Shown: positions 43,994-52,886 of the stretch, in pieces
How the letters are laid out: every line of letters starts with the position of its first letter
Numbering within the stretch: the first letter of the stretch is position 1
NCBI RefSeq assembly: GCF_900099605.1
Contig: NZ_FNDK01000005.1
Span: forward strand, 62,001-126,000
Origin: Alteribacillus persepolensis
GTDB lineage: Bacteria > Bacillota > Bacilli > Bacillales > Marinococcaceae
Length of the DNA stretch: 64,000 nt
Reading direction: 5' to 3'
Position numbers and translations under genes: made by a program
The notes under the pieces: generated by a model
Databases searched by the model: none
What the model saw: only the letters and a program-made list of their open reading frames with translations
What the model was told of the DNA's origin: nothing

Positions 43994-45427
43994 ATGAACA
44001 CAGGCAAAGTATATATCGTTGGCGCCGGACCAGGAGATGCGGGACTTATCACTGTAAAAGGCGAAGAATGCTTAAAACATGCAGATGTTATTTTATATGA
44101 CCGCCTTGTCAATCCATTATTGCTTGAAAAAGCAGAGGAAAACGCGGAAAGGATTTATTGCGGAAAGCTTCCGGACCGCCATCATCTTCGTCAAGAGACT
44201 ATTCAAGAGTTGATGATAGAAAAGGCGAAACAAGGCTTGTATGTTGTCCGGCTAAAAGGAGGAGACCCTGGTGTATTTGGCCGCTCGGGAGAGGAAACAG
44301 CTGCTTTGGAAGAAACGGGTATTGACTATGAAATTATTCCTGGGATTTCATCAGGTATTGCAGCCCCTCACTACGCGGGTATCCCATTAACACATCGTGA
44401 GTTATCTGGAAGCTTTGCTGCAATAACCGGTCACCGCTCACTGGATAACAGCGGTGCTTCCCCCGATTGGAATGCATTAGTAAGAGCGGTAGATACACTT
44501 GTTTTTTACATGGGAGTAAAGAACCTTCCTATTATTGCTGAGAAATTAAAGGAGCATGGAAAACCGTCACACACACCAGTTATGTTAATTGAGTGGGGGA
44601 CAACCGGCAGGCAGCGGGTTATTGAAGGTACATTATCTGATATATGTACGAAAGCAGATAATGAACAGGTGCAAAACCCTGCTATCACGTTGGTAGGTGA
44701 CGTTTGCAGCTTGCGCTCTGAGCCTTCCTGGTTTGAAAAAAAACCGCTTTACAGCAGGTATGTTTGGGTAGTGAAAACGTCCATGCCGCCAAGCCGCGTG
44801 GGAGAAATGTTACAGGAGAATGGTGCAGAAGTTCATGAGGCTCCGCGTTTTGCGGCAGTCCCATCCGCTTCTTTGCTTCCAGACAACATTCAATTATATG
44901 ACTCACTAAGTTTTCTTGAAGCCGACAGTGTTCCTGTTTTTTTCGAGGCACTGCGTAAACAAAAAATAGATATTCGAAGTTTGCCGGAAAAAATATATGC
45001 TGGTACGAAACGAACACAGAAGAAGCTGGAAGGGTATGGGATTTTCCCATTCTTAGAAAAAGCACCTGAGCAGGAATATTCCTTATTAATTGGAACAAAA
45101 GAAAGCTTGCCGGTGCGTGCTAATCACCCTGTTTGGATTAGTCATCGTTTGCACGTCAATGAAAATACGCGTAAAACTACTGCCAGACTCGTGAAAGACG
45201 ATATGATTAATACAATTGTTCTTCCTTGTGCCAAAGCAGTAGATACATTGTTGTGTGAACTAGACGGCATTGGTGTGTCTGCAGTAGAATGGACAAATAA
45301 TCGAACGGTTATTTGTTATGGGCCGCAAACGGCACAGCGAGCACAAGCTGAAGGGATCAACGTATATTCTACGTTAGAAAAGCCAAAGCAAGAAGAGTTA
45401 TTGAAAAGTGTTGCGTCTCTCGGTTGA
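43994..45427 (+). CDS. Uroporphyrinogen-III methyltransferase fused to a HemD-like domain
   Basis: A 477-residue fusion. Residues 1 to about 245 are a complete SumT/CobA methyltransferase (VYIVGAGPGDAGLITVKG, YDRLVNP, RLKGGDPGVFGRSGEE, GISSGIAAPHYAGIPLTHR), which makes precorrin-2 from uroporphyrinogen III. Residues from about 255 resemble a uroporphyrinogen-III synthase (HemD) fold with weak conservation (YVWVVKTSMPPSRVGEMLQE and a C-terminal YGPQTAQRAQAEGINVY). In B. subtilis YlnD has only the first domain. The fusion would feed siroheme synthesis directly. Whether the HemD part is active is uncertain. GGGGGGAGCAGC precedes the ATG. Confidence 0.85.
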   Translation: MNTGKVYIVGAGPGDAGLITVKGEECLKHADVILYDRLVNPLLLEKAEENAERIYCGKLPDRHHLRQETIQELMIEKAKQGLYVVRLKGGDPGVFGRSGEETAALEETGIDYEIIPGISSGIAAPHYAGIPLTHRELSGSFAAITGHRSLDNSGASPDWNALVRAVDTLVFYMGVKNLPIIAEKLKEHGKPSHTPVMLIEWGTTGRQRVIEGTLSDICTKADNEQVQNPAITLVGDVCSLRSEPSWFEKKPLYSRYVWVVKTSMPPSRVGEMLQENGAEVHEAPRFAAVPSASLLPDNIQLYDSLSFLEADSVPVFFEALRKQKIDIRSLPEKIYAGTKRTQKKLEGYGIFPFLEKAPEQEYSLLIGTKESLPVRANHPVWISHRLHVNENTRKTTARLVKDDMINTIVLPCAKAVDTLLCELDGIGVSAVEWTNNRTVICYGPQTAQRAQAEGINVYSTLEKPKQEELLKSVASLG

Positions 45428-45449
45428 AATGGAAAAAGGGTGATGAAGT

Positions 45450-46217
45450 ATGCAAGCGGTGCTGTTCGTGGGACATGGAAGCAGGATACAAGAAGGTAAT
45501 GAGCAATTAAAAGCATTTGTTGAAGGTGCAAAAGAGAAAATCGATGTCCCGATTCAAGAAACTTGTTTTCTTGAACTAGCAGCCCCCTCTATTATAGAAG
45601 GGGCAGAAGCATGTATTCAAAAAGGGGCTGACGCACTAGCGGTGGTGCCGGTTTTTTTACTAGAGGCCGGCCATATTAAAAACGATATTCCGGCTGAACT
45701 AGAGAAAGTAAAACAACAATATCCAAATGTATTTATACAATATGGAAATCCTTTTGGTATTGAGGGCAAAATTTTTGATGTCCTGCTACAACGTCTTCAA
45801 AAGAGAGGATATTATCAGGGACAAGCAGCTGATATTCTGTTGGTCGGACGAGGAAGCAGCGACAAACATGCCATTGCTGATTTCTATACGATTGCGTCAC
45901 GTTTAGCAGAGAAAACACAAATAAATGTAGAAACGGCATTTTTAGCAGCTGCTTCCCCCACTTTTGATGAAGGGTTAGAAACAGTAAAACATAGTCGGAA
46001 CGATGTTGTGTATGTACTGCCGTACTTGCTGTTTACTGGTGTGTTAATGCAAGAAATGCAACGGAAAATAAATAAAATGAATCAAGACACTAGTGCGTCG
46101 GTAGTACTGTGTGATTTTCTCGGGTTTGATGAGCAGCTGATGATAATTTTGAAAAAGCGTGTGACAGAGACAATGAACAAACCAGAATACGAAATAGGCG
46201 GAGGGCACCATGTTTAA
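45450..46217 (+). CDS. sirB: Sirohydrochlorin ferrochelatase SirB
   Basis: A 255-residue type II chelatase with two CbiX-like halves. The N-terminal FVGHGSRIQEGN and FLLEAGHIKNDIP hold the two active-site histidines. The second half has degenerate counterparts (LVGRGSSD and YLLFTGVLMQEM). It inserts iron into sirohydrochlorin to give siroheme, the cofactor of sulfite and nitrite reductases. AAAGGGTG precedes the ATG; the end overlaps sirC by 8 nt. Confidence 0.9.
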   Translation: MQAVLFVGHGSRIQEGNEQLKAFVEGAKEKIDVPIQETCFLELAAPSIIEGAEACIQKGADALAVVPVFLLEAGHIKNDIPAELEKVKQQYPNVFIQYGNPFGIEGKIFDVLLQRLQKRGYYQGQAADILLVGRGSSDKHAIADFYTIASRLAEKTQINVETAFLAAASPTFDEGLETVKHSRNDVVYVLPYLLFTGVLMQEMQRKINKMNQDTSASVVLCDFLGFDEQLMIILKKRVTETMNKPEYEIGGGHHV

Positions 46218-46662
46218 TTTTCCTGTCTTTCTTACATTAGAAAATAAAGATGCTGTAGTCATAGGCGGCGGGAAAATTGCAGCACGAAAGATACATAAAT
46301 TGCATGCAGCAGCGGCGAATATAACGGTAATAGCACCTGATTTGCATGCAGATTTGAAAGAGATGGTGCAATCAGGAGAGATTATATGGATTAACGATAC
46401 TTGTAAACCAGAGCATATTGCATCGGCATTTATGATTGTTTCTGCTTCTGGAAATAAACAAGCCCAAGAAATTATCCAACAATCGGCTGCTTCGCATCAG
46501 TTAATTAACGGCGCGGACAACCCAAGTATTGGAAACGTTGCCCTTCCAGCCTCTATTGAAAACGACGATTATCATATTGCTGTATCAACAAGAGGAAAAA
46601 GCCCGGCAAAAGCAAAACAGTTAAAACATCGGCTTATGGATTGGCTCAATGATAATAGATGA
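46210..46662 (+). CDS. sirC: Precorrin-2 dehydrogenase SirC
   Basis: A 150-residue NAD-dependent dehydrogenase that oxidises precorrin-2 to sirohydrochlorin. The N-terminal Rossmann motif is VVIGGGKIAARKI. NGADNPSIGNVALPASI and the STRGKSPAKAKQLK stretch match the CysG-N family. It is the short, single-domain form like B. subtilis YlnF. The start lies within the end of sirB and GGAGG overlaps that gene. With the upstream genes it completes uroporphyrinogen III to siroheme. Confidence 0.93.
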   Translation: MFNFPVFLTLENKDAVVIGGGKIAARKIHKLHAAAANITVIAPDLHADLKEMVQSGEIIWINDTCKPEHIASAFMIVSASGNKQAQEIIQQSAASHQLINGADNPSIGNVALPASIENDDYHIAVSTRGKSPAKAKQLKHRLMDWLNDNR

Positions 46663-46663
46663 T

Positions 46664-46696
46664 AACTGGCTTCCTTTTTCGAGGAAGTCTTTTTAG
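46664..46696 (+). terminator. Terminator of the cysH-sirC operon
   Basis: GGCTTCCT and AGGAAGTC around a T-rich loop, followed by TTTTT. Confidence 0.8.
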
Positions 46697-46741
46697 TGTA
46701 AAGTATACATATTCCCCTGAGTGATTGGAGAGTTGTAGGTT

Positions 46742-47386
46742 ATGATGCGCGTACTATTATTTGCTGGCGGGACGATGGAGGAAGACTTTTTCTCGGCTGT
46801 AACAGAAGATGATTATCTTATCGGTGTTGACAGCGGAGCATATGCATTAATTGAACATGGATATATCCCACATCTAGCTGTCGGTGACTTTGATTCTGTA
46901 ACACCTGAACAAAAAGACGATATTTTATTGCATTCTGTAGAGTGGAAAAGTTGTGATCCTGTTGATAAAGACAAAACGGATACAGAAATAGGATTAGAAT
47001 CGGCGTTAGAAAAGCAGCCGCATAAGATTGTTATGTTCGGTGTTACTGGTACCCGGCTCGATCATACGTTAAGCAACATATACTTATTGGAAAGAGCATG
47101 TGAAGAAGGTGTGGAGGCAGAGATTATTGATAAACACAATAAGCTTTTTGTAGCCGGTCGCTACACAAAAATAGAAAAGGATATGTATTCCTATGTATCC
47201 ATAATTCCTATCAGTGAAAAAGTGAAGGGTCTGTCTTTAAAAGGATTTGTCTATCCGCTCGATAATGCTTGTTTAGAGCGCGGGCAGACACTTGGAATCA
47301 GTAATCAGATCAAAGGAGCATACGGAGAAATCACTGTTAAAAGCGGCCACATACTCGTTGTGAAAAGCAGCGATGGAAAAGTATAA
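46742..47386 (+). CDS. thiN: Thiamine pyrophosphokinase
   Basis: A 214-residue enzyme that forms thiamine pyrophosphate from thiamine and ATP. Conserved acidic motifs GVDSGAYAL, VGDFDSVTPEQ, DKDKTDTEIGLE and GTRLDHTLSNIYLL bind metal and substrate. The C-terminal beta-rich domain (from about 140) completes the fold. B. subtilis has it as YloS. The start could be the first or second Met of MMRVLLFAGG; GGAG lies about 11 nt upstream. It is single in this context, between terminators. Confidence 0.92.
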   Translation: MMRVLLFAGGTMEEDFFSAVTEDDYLIGVDSGAYALIEHGYIPHLAVGDFDSVTPEQKDDILLHSVEWKSCDPVDKDKTDTEIGLESALEKQPHKIVMFGVTGTRLDHTLSNIYLLERACEEGVEAEIIDKHNKLFVAGRYTKIEKDMYSYVSIIPISEKVKGLSLKGFVYPLDNACLERGQTLGISNQIKGAYGEITVKSGHILVVKSSDGKV

Positions 47387-47473
47387 CAACTCAGATTTTG
47401 TATTGCACCTTTTTTATATGGCCCTTATACTTTAATTTGGTAGAGAGCTAAATATATAAAGGGGAAAATATGT

Positions 47474-48781
47474 ATGTTTACTGTGATTACCTCCGTTGTA
47501 GTCATGATTTTATTAAGCCTGTTTCGAGTGAATGTCGTGCTGGCTATTTTGGCAGCTGGTATAACTGCTGGTTTAATGACAGGTTTAAGCTGGAGTGACT
47601 CATTAGAACTTCTTATCGAAGGAATGGGCGGTCAAGCAGAAACTGCGTTAAGCTATATTCTGCTTGGTGTGTTTGCGATGATGATTGGATATTCCGGTAT
47701 TACGGGGGTGCTTGTGTCTTCCCTCATGCGTATGCTAAAAGGAAAACGCGGCACATTAATTATGGTTATTGCTGCAGCTGCGTGTTTATCGCAAAATGTT
47801 ATACCGGTTCATATTGCATTTGTCCCTATTTTAATTCCACCACTGTTAAAGTTGTTCGATGAAATGAAAATCGACCGGCGTGCTGTGGCATCGGCATTAA
47901 CATTCGGGTTAAAAGCGCCATATGTGATGCTTCCTGTTGGGTTTGGATTTATTTTTCACAATACAATCGCACAAGAAATTCAAGCAAGCGGCATGGATGT
48001 GCCAGTAAATGAAATATGGAAAGCAATGCTTATTCCAGGACTTGGAATGGTAGCGGGTTTGTTGGTTGCTGTGTTTATTACGTACAGAAAGCCAAAAGAG
48101 TGGAAAGACAGGCCGAAAACAGCTACAGATCCTTCTGAGAAAACAGGAGATGATACTGTATCGTTTACGTTTAAACATGGTTTGACGATTGTAGCTGTAT
48201 TATCTGCTCTTATCATTCAAATAGCAATGGATTCTCTGATATTTGGTGCATTAAGCGGCATTATTCTAATGTTTATTTTTCAAGTCGTTCCGTTTCGCCA
48301 TGGTGATGAAATGGTCAATGACGGCGTAAAGTTAATGGGAATGATTGCTTTTGTTATGTTAATTGCTTCTGGTTTTGCCAATGTACTGAAGGAAACTGGA
48401 GCCGTCAATAATATGGTAGAAAAAGCGATAAGTGTATCCGGGGGAGCTAATATTATGACGGCTGCTGTGATGCTGCTTGCGGGATTAGTTGTTACGATGG
48501 GAATTGGTACTTCCTTTGGGACGATTCCGATTTTAGCTGCACTGTTTGTCCCGTTTAGTATGAGTGTCGGTTTCTCGCCGCTTGCAACCGTTGCTTTAAT
48601 TGGTACAGCAGGAGCAATGGGAGATGCCGGTTCTCCAGCCTCAGACAGTACACTCGGGCCAACTTCCGGGTTGAATGCTGATGGGCGTCACCACCATATT
48701 TGGGATACATGTGTGCCGACGTTTCTCCATTATAATATTCCGTTATTTCTATTCGGATTAATAGCTGCTGTTGTATTATAA
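47474..48781 (+). CDS. YuiF-like Na+/H+ antiporter family transporter
   Basis: A 435-residue membrane protein with about eleven segments, resembling the Na+/H+ antiporter-like YuiF group in the ion transporter superfamily. Landmarks are SLSQNVIP-like CLSQNVIPVHIAFVPILIPP, APYVMLPVGFGFIFHN, GMGIGTSFGTIPILAALFVP and GAMGDAGSPASDSTLGPTSG. The last two loops resemble the substrate sites of related carriers. Some members are annotated as amino acid transporters, so the substrate is open. AGGGGAAAATATGT precedes the ATG. A strong terminator follows. Confidence 0.82.
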   Translation: MFTVITSVVVMILLSLFRVNVVLAILAAGITAGLMTGLSWSDSLELLIEGMGGQAETALSYILLGVFAMMIGYSGITGVLVSSLMRMLKGKRGTLIMVIAAAACLSQNVIPVHIAFVPILIPPLLKLFDEMKIDRRAVASALTFGLKAPYVMLPVGFGFIFHNTIAQEIQASGMDVPVNEIWKAMLIPGLGMVAGLLVAVFITYRKPKEWKDRPKTATDPSEKTGDDTVSFTFKHGLTIVAVLSALIIQIAMDSLIFGALSGIILMFIFQVVPFRHGDEMVNDGVKLMGMIAFVMLIASGFANVLKETGAVNNMVEKAISVSGGANIMTAAVMLLAGLVVTMGIGTSFGTIPILAALFVPFSMSVGFSPLATVALIGTAGAMGDAGSPASDSTLGPTSGLNADGRHHHIWDTCVPTFLHYNIPLFLFGLIAAVVL

Positions 48782-48782
48782 T

Positions 48783-48818
48783 AGAAGCACCGCCTGCTTA
48801 ATAGGGCGGTGCTTCTTT
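48783..48818 (+). terminator. Terminator of the YuiF-like gene
   Basis: AGAAGCACCGCC pairs with GGCGGTGCTTCT, followed by TT. Confidence 0.9.
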
Positions 48819-48899
48819 CACAATATGGCATATACAAAAGAAAAGACGGAGATGGCGGTACTGCCAGCTGCGTTGTTATAGCAAGAAAGGTGGAGACGT

Positions 48900-49034
48900 A
48901 TGAGGGAAACAACAGTATATGATGTTATAGATGTTGGAATAGGCCCTTTTAACTTAGGATTAGCCGCTTTGTTAGAACCGGTCGATAGCAACCAATCTGG
49001 CATTGTCTGTGATGAGAAACCAAACGATCATTAA
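48900..49034 (+). pseudogene. Remnant of a lysine/ornithine N-monooxygenase (IucD-type) gene
   Basis: A 44-codon ORF. Residues 7-27, YDVIDVGIGPFNLGLAALLE, are the FAD-binding start of siderophore-biosynthesis N-hydroxylases, which are normally about 430 residues. It ends after EKPNDH at a TAA. The next 250 nt carry no recognisable continuation in any frame. AAGAAAGGTGGAG precedes the ATG, so the original translation start is preserved. The gene has evidently lost almost its entire body. Confidence 0.75.
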
Positions 49035-49283
49035 TGATATTTGCGGTTATGAGCGGTATCCACTTCAATACGATACAATTTTTCAACAGTTTATTTAGCC
49101 AAAACATGTAACACCATGCATAACATTCTTCACCTTGGAGAAAACTGAAACCAATACACGCTTTTCCCATTGTTTGATGTCTGACAAAAGTGTAATAATG
49201 TGTGATTTTTTCCATATGGGTTTTGGAAAGTACCAGACGGGAATGGGCTTAGCGAAGATATGATATAAGGAGGATGTTGAAAA

Positions 49284-49559
49284 ATGAACAAAAGGCTGCT
49301 TTATGCTGCATTATCAGGTATGTTAGTTGTAAGTGTGATGGCTGCTTGTGGTGGAGCAGAAGAAGAACCGGAGATGGACGATGGTACGGATGGAGAAGGC
49401 GAAGTTGAAATGGAAGAAGAGCCTGAAAATGATGGCGGTATGAACGGGGAACAAGATAACGGCACAGATGGTGGTATGGAGGAAGAACAAGACAACGGTA
49501 TGGATAACGAAGATGGCAATATGGAAGAAGAAAATAATATGGAAGACGAGGAAGAATAA
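49284..49559 (+). CDS. Very acidic lipoprotein
   Basis: A 91-residue lipoprotein with lipobox VMAAC at residues 18-22. Everything after the cysteine is a low-complexity run of Glu, Asp, Gly, Asn and Met with imperfect repeats such as MEEEQDNGMDN. It would be anchored outside the membrane as a flexible, highly negative tail. No domain is recognised; it might bind cations or shape the surface charge in a saline habitat. AGGAGG lies upstream of the ATG and a terminator follows 11 nt after the stop. Confidence 0.75.
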   Translation: MNKRLLYAALSGMLVVSVMAACGGAEEEPEMDDGTDGEGEVEMEEEPENDGGMNGEQDNGTDGGMEEEQDNGMDNEDGNMEEENNMEDEEE

Positions 49560-49570
49560 TATATTATACA

Positions 49571-49598
49571 TGGACCCGGCGGCAAGGGTCCTTTTTTT
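49571..49598 (+). terminator. Terminator of the acidic lipoprotein gene
   Basis: GGACCC and GGGTCC with loop GGCGGCAA, followed by seven T residues. Confidence 0.88.
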
Positions 49599-49669
49599 AT
49601 TTTCTTTGTATGACGCAGACATATGGGAATGATAAAATGCTAGAGAGACATTAAACTGGGGGATATAAG

Positions 49670-50041
49670 ATGAAGCTGTTTTTTCTATTTATTCTGCCGG
49701 CTTTTACAGCATTTGTCACTATGATTGTGACGATGATTATGCAGCGTTTTTTAGAAAAAGAGCTGAATAACAAACAGCCGATGTTCTTGTTTCACGTCGT
49801 TAATATTACGTTTGTTCTCATGATGCACGGAACAGCTGCTGTGGTATTTTATGGTTTAATGTTACGCGGTATCGCTGCGCACGGTTGGTGGGTAGTGACA
49901 CAATATGCTTACATCCATCCTCTCCCCTTTATAATAGGATGTTATATTATTGCTGTTCCAATATTTCGGTCATATGTGAGGCCTTATCGCATGAAAAAAG
50001 GAAGCAATGTGTTGTATTTAAAAACGAGACAAAGCAAGTAA
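49670..50041 (+). CDS. Hypothetical membrane protein
   Basis: A 123-residue protein with three hydrophobic segments at about 2-24, 41-66 and 82-103, and a basic tail RPYRMKKGSN. I do not recognise a family. GGGGGATATAAG precedes the ATG. It is 14 nt ahead of the RNase H gene and may be cotranscribed with it. Confidence 0.65.
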   Translation: MKLFFLFILPAFTAFVTMIVTMIMQRFLEKELNNKQPMFLFHVVNITFVLMMHGTAAVVFYGLMLRGIAAHGWWVVTQYAYIHPLPFIIGCYIIAVPIFRSYVRPYRMKKGSNVLYLKTRQSK

Positions 50042-50055
50042 ATGGGAGTGTATAT

Positions 50056-50652
50056 ATGGCAAAGAAAAAATATTATGTTGTTTGGAAAGGGAGAAAGCCT
50101 GGTGTTTATAACAGTTGGGCAGCATGCGAACAACAAGTCAAAGGGTATCGGGGAGCATCGTTTCGGTCATTTCCAACAAAAGATGAAGCGGAACAAGCTT
50201 ACAGCCAGACACACCGCGAAGACGTAAACTCGCTTTCAAACGAAGTGTACATAGAAGAAAGTATTTCGGTTGATGCCGGTTCCCACGGAAATCCAGGTTT
50301 TGTCGAATATAAGGGTGTTTGTACGAAAACGGGGGAAATCTTGTTTTCTCATCCTGGATTTAAAATGGGAACAAATAATATGGGAGAATTTTTAGCAATT
50401 GTCCATGCACTTGCTTTTTGCAAAAAAGGGAATAGTGAAAAGCCAATTTACACCGATTCAGGTACTGCAATAAATTGGGTAAAAAAGAAAAAAGCCAACT
50501 CCAGCTTAAAACGCACGCCAGAAACCGAAGAAATTTGGAATACGGTGGAACGTGCTGAAAAGTGGCTGAAAGAAAATGAGTGGAAGAACCCTATCTTAAA
50601 ATGGAACACAAAGGATTGGGGAGAAATCAAAGCGGATTATGGAAGAAAGTAA
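50056..50652 (+). CDS. rnhA: Ribonuclease H with N-terminal hybrid-binding domain
   Basis: A 198-residue RNase HI very similar to the B. halodurans enzyme. The N-terminal viroplasmin-like domain (KKKYYVVWKGRKPGVYNSW to about residue 45) binds RNA-DNA hybrids. The catalytic domain from about residue 66 has all four carboxylates: Asp73 (SVDAGSHGNPG), Glu111 (NNMGEFLAI), Asp134 (YTDSGTAI) and Asp194 (EIKADYGRK). It removes RNA from hybrids and R-loops. The ATG at 50056 follows GGGAGTG; codons further upstream overlap the preceding gene in another frame. Confidence 0.95.
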   Translation: MAKKKYYVVWKGRKPGVYNSWAACEQQVKGYRGASFRSFPTKDEAEQAYSQTHREDVNSLSNEVYIEESISVDAGSHGNPGFVEYKGVCTKTGEILFSHPGFKMGTNNMGEFLAIVHALAFCKKGNSEKPIYTDSGTAINWVKKKKANSSLKRTPETEEIWNTVERAEKWLKENEWKNPILKWNTKDWGEIKADYGRK

Positions 50653-50718
50653 TGTTTAACAAACAACAAAATGGGTATATCTAACAACGTGATGCTTTAA
50701 AAAGGAGTGTTATTGAAG

Positions 50719-51231
50719 ATGGCAAAAAAAATTGCAACATTAATGACCGATATGTTTGAAGACTCCGAGTTCACCAGCCCAAAAGAAGCGTTTGATAAAG
50801 AGGGGCACGAGGTTACAGTGATTGAAAAAGAAGCAGGTAAAAAAATAGAAGGGAAAAACAGCGAAGCGAAAGTCAATGTAGATGCGTCCATTGATGACGT
50901 GAAACCTGAAGATTTTGATGCACTGTTTATTCCAGGAGGATTTTCTCCAGATATTTTGCGTGCAGATGACCGTTTTGTTGCATTTGCGAAACATTTTATC
51001 GATGAAAACAAGCCGGTTTTTGCTATCTGCCATGGACCGCAGCTTCTCATCACAGCGAAGGCCTTAGAAGGACGGAAAGTAACTGGATTCACATCGATTC
51101 TGGTTGATTTGGAATATGCGAAAGCTGATGTAAAAGATGAAGAAGTCGTTGTCTGCCATAACTTGGTGACAAGCAGAACACCAGACGACTTGCCAGCGTT
51201 TAACCGTGAATCAGTCAAGCAATTACAATAA
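50719..51231 (+). CDS. yfkM: DJ-1/PfpI family protein (YfkM-like general stress protein)
   Basis: A 170-residue member of the DJ-1/ThiJ/PfpI superfamily. The nucleophile cysteine sits in AICHGPQLL and the conserved glutamate in FEDSEF. DALFIPGGFSPD precedes it. B. subtilis YfkM is a general stress protein; related proteins act as glyoxalases or deglycases. ATG 50719 gives the family start MAKKIATL; it is 11 nt from AAAGGAG, and a TTG at 50713 is closer to it, so the start is not certain. Confidence 0.88.
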   Translation: MAKKIATLMTDMFEDSEFTSPKEAFDKEGHEVTVIEKEAGKKIEGKNSEAKVNVDASIDDVKPEDFDALFIPGGFSPDILRADDRFVAFAKHFIDENKPVFAICHGPQLLITAKALEGRKVTGFTSILVDLEYAKADVKDEEVVVCHNLVTSRTPDDLPAFNRESVKQLQ

Positions 51232-51237
51232 AAGAAA

Positions 51238-51284
51238 ACAGAGGTTGTTTTAAGGTTAATAGCCCTTGAGACAGCCTCTTTTTC
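51238..51284 (+). terminator. Terminator of the yfkM-like gene
   Basis: GAGG..GT.T.AAGG pairs imperfectly with CC.TT.A.AC..CCTC, followed by TTTTT. Confidence 0.65.
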
Positions 51285-51367
51285 ATATTTAAGCCGTTGA
51301 AGAAGTCAATGAATCGACATAAATGGTATAATACTAACACAGAAAAAGTTGAGAAAGGAGGAAGCAC

Positions 51368-51901
51368 ATGTCTGAACAAACGAAGCTGGCAACGTTTGCT
51401 GGTGGTTGTTTTTGGTGTATGGTGGGCCCTTTTGAACAGTTGGACGGCGTTCTATCGATTACGTCGGGGTACACTGGAGGAGAGACAGAAAATCCAACGT
51501 ATGAAGAGGTGTGTTCCAATACCACCGGTCATGTAGAAGCCGTACAAATTGTATACAATCCAGAGAAAGTGACATATGAAGAATTACTCGACACTTTCTG
51601 GAGACAAATTGATCCTACAGACAGCGGCGGACAATTTAATGACCGAGGGGAGTCGTATCAAACCGCGGTGTTTTATCATGACAATGAACAAAAACAAATC
51701 GCAGAGCAATCAAAAGAAGAGCTCAATCAGCACGGCCCCTTTGACAATCCAGTGGTAACACCTGTTGTGCCGGCAAAAACATTTTATCCAGCTGAAGACT
51801 ATCATCAAGACTACCATAAAAAGAACCGTTTTCATTATTTACTGTACCGAAAAGGTTCTGGTCGTGAGGGCTTTATACAACAATACTGGGGGGACAACTA
51901 A
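51368..51901 (+). CDS. msrA: Peptide methionine (S)-S-oxide reductase MsrA
   Basis: A 177-residue enzyme that repairs the S-epimer of methionine sulfoxide in proteins. The catalytic GGCFWC motif is at residues 12-17, followed by [17 protein letters not shown] and [20 protein letters not shown] is the conserved C-terminal region. AAAGGAGG precedes the ATG. Its stop overlaps the msrB start by one base, so the two are translationally coupled. Confidence 0.96.
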   Translation: MSEQTKLATFAGGCFWCMVGPFEQLDGVLSITSGYTGGETENPTYEEVCSNTTGHVEAVQIVYNPEKVTYEELLDTFWRQIDPTDSGGQFNDRGESYQTAVFYHDNEQKQIAEQSKEELNQHGPFDNPVVTPVVPAKTFYPAEDYHQDYHKKNRFHYLLYRKGSGREGFIQQYWGDN

Positions 51902-52341
51902 TGGCAGAGAGCAAAGAAGATTTACAAAAGCGGCTTACTCCGATTCAATTTGAAGTAACGCAAAAAAATGGCACAGAACGTCCGTTTGATAATGAATATT
52001 GGAACTTAATGGATGATGGTTTGTATGTGGATATTATTTCTGGAGAACCTTTGTTTAGTTCAAATGAAAAATTTGAATCGAATTGTGGCTGGCCAAGTTT
52101 TACAAAACCATTAGATGAAAACAACATTGTGGAGGAACTGGACACTTCCTTTGGGATGCGAAGAACAGAAGTGAGAACAAAAAACTCTGATTCCCATCTT
52201 GGTCACGTGTTTCCTGATGGGCCGCCGCCAGAAGGTTTACGGTACTGCATTAATTCAGCAGCTTTAAAATTCATTCCAAAAGAAGACTTGGAAAAAGAGG
52301 GCTACAAGGAGTATAAGAAACTGTTTGAAAAAGAGGTTTAA
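51901..52341 (+). CDS. msrB: Peptide methionine (R)-S-oxide reductase MsrB
   Basis: A 146-residue enzyme repairing the R-epimer of methionine sulfoxide. The resolving-cysteine region is SNCGWPSF and the catalytic cysteine lies in [21 protein letters not shown] is conserved. The zinc-binding CxxC pairs of many MsrB proteins are absent, as in the B. subtilis enzyme. It overlaps msrA by one base. Confidence 0.96.
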   Translation: MAESKEDLQKRLTPIQFEVTQKNGTERPFDNEYWNLMDDGLYVDIISGEPLFSSNEKFESNCGWPSFTKPLDENNIVEELDTSFGMRRTEVRTKNSDSHLGHVFPDGPPPEGLRYCINSAALKFIPKEDLEKEGYKEYKKLFEKEV

Positions 52342-52445
52342 CGTATTTTTTTAAGGGGTACGATATACAATAGACAGCATGCTTACGTCACAAAAAATAA
52401 AAAAACGACAAAAATCAGCAGTAATGTTGAAGGAGGACTCTTTTC

Positions 52446-52880
52446 ATGGATGCAAAAATGCAAGCATTAATTGATGGATTAAATGAGGATTTGGCGAACG
52501 AATACGGTTCCGTTATTATGTATAATAACTATGCTGCCGTTGTATCAGGATTGTATCGACAAGTGCTAAAACCGTTCTTTGAAGGAGAAATTGGTGATGA
52601 GCAAGGCCACGCTTTATACTTGGCTGAAAAAATCAAGACCTTAGGCGGTACACCGACGACAAAAGCAGTGGAAATACAGCAAACACATGATGTGAAACAA
52701 ATGCTTGAAAATGCGCGGCAAGCAGAAAAAGATACCATTAAGCGTTATACAGAACGTGCCAAACAAGCAGAAGAGCTCGGCTTGGTCGAATTGCAAATCA
52801 AGCTTGAAGATTTAATTGCTGATGAGACAGGGCACATGGAAGAAATGGAACGTCTGCTTAACGACCCGCGTCTTCAATAA
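52446..52880 (+). CDS. Ferritin-like diiron protein (bacterioferritin/Dps-like)
   Basis: A 144-residue four-helix-bundle protein. Two ExxH motifs, DEQGH and DETGH, with further glutamates in LANEYGS and KLEDL, give a typical diiron ferroxidase site. The family stores or detoxifies iron; no haem ligand could be assigned, so ferritin-like is the safest label. GAAGGAGGA precedes the ATG. It follows msrA-msrB by about 100 nt and probably belongs to an oxidative-stress neighbourhood. Confidence 0.82.
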   Translation: MDAKMQALIDGLNEDLANEYGSVIMYNNYAAVVSGLYRQVLKPFFEGEIGDEQGHALYLAEKIKTLGGTPTTKAVEIQQTHDVKQMLENARQAEKDTIKRYTERAKQAEELGLVELQIKLEDLIADETGHMEEMERLLNDPRLQ

Positions 52881-52886
52881 AAAGGG

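Noticed and set aside
49035-49283. Possible further exons or frames of the N-hydroxylase remnant
   Set aside because: I tried the frames on both strands and found no stretch that convincingly matches the rest of an IucD-type protein.
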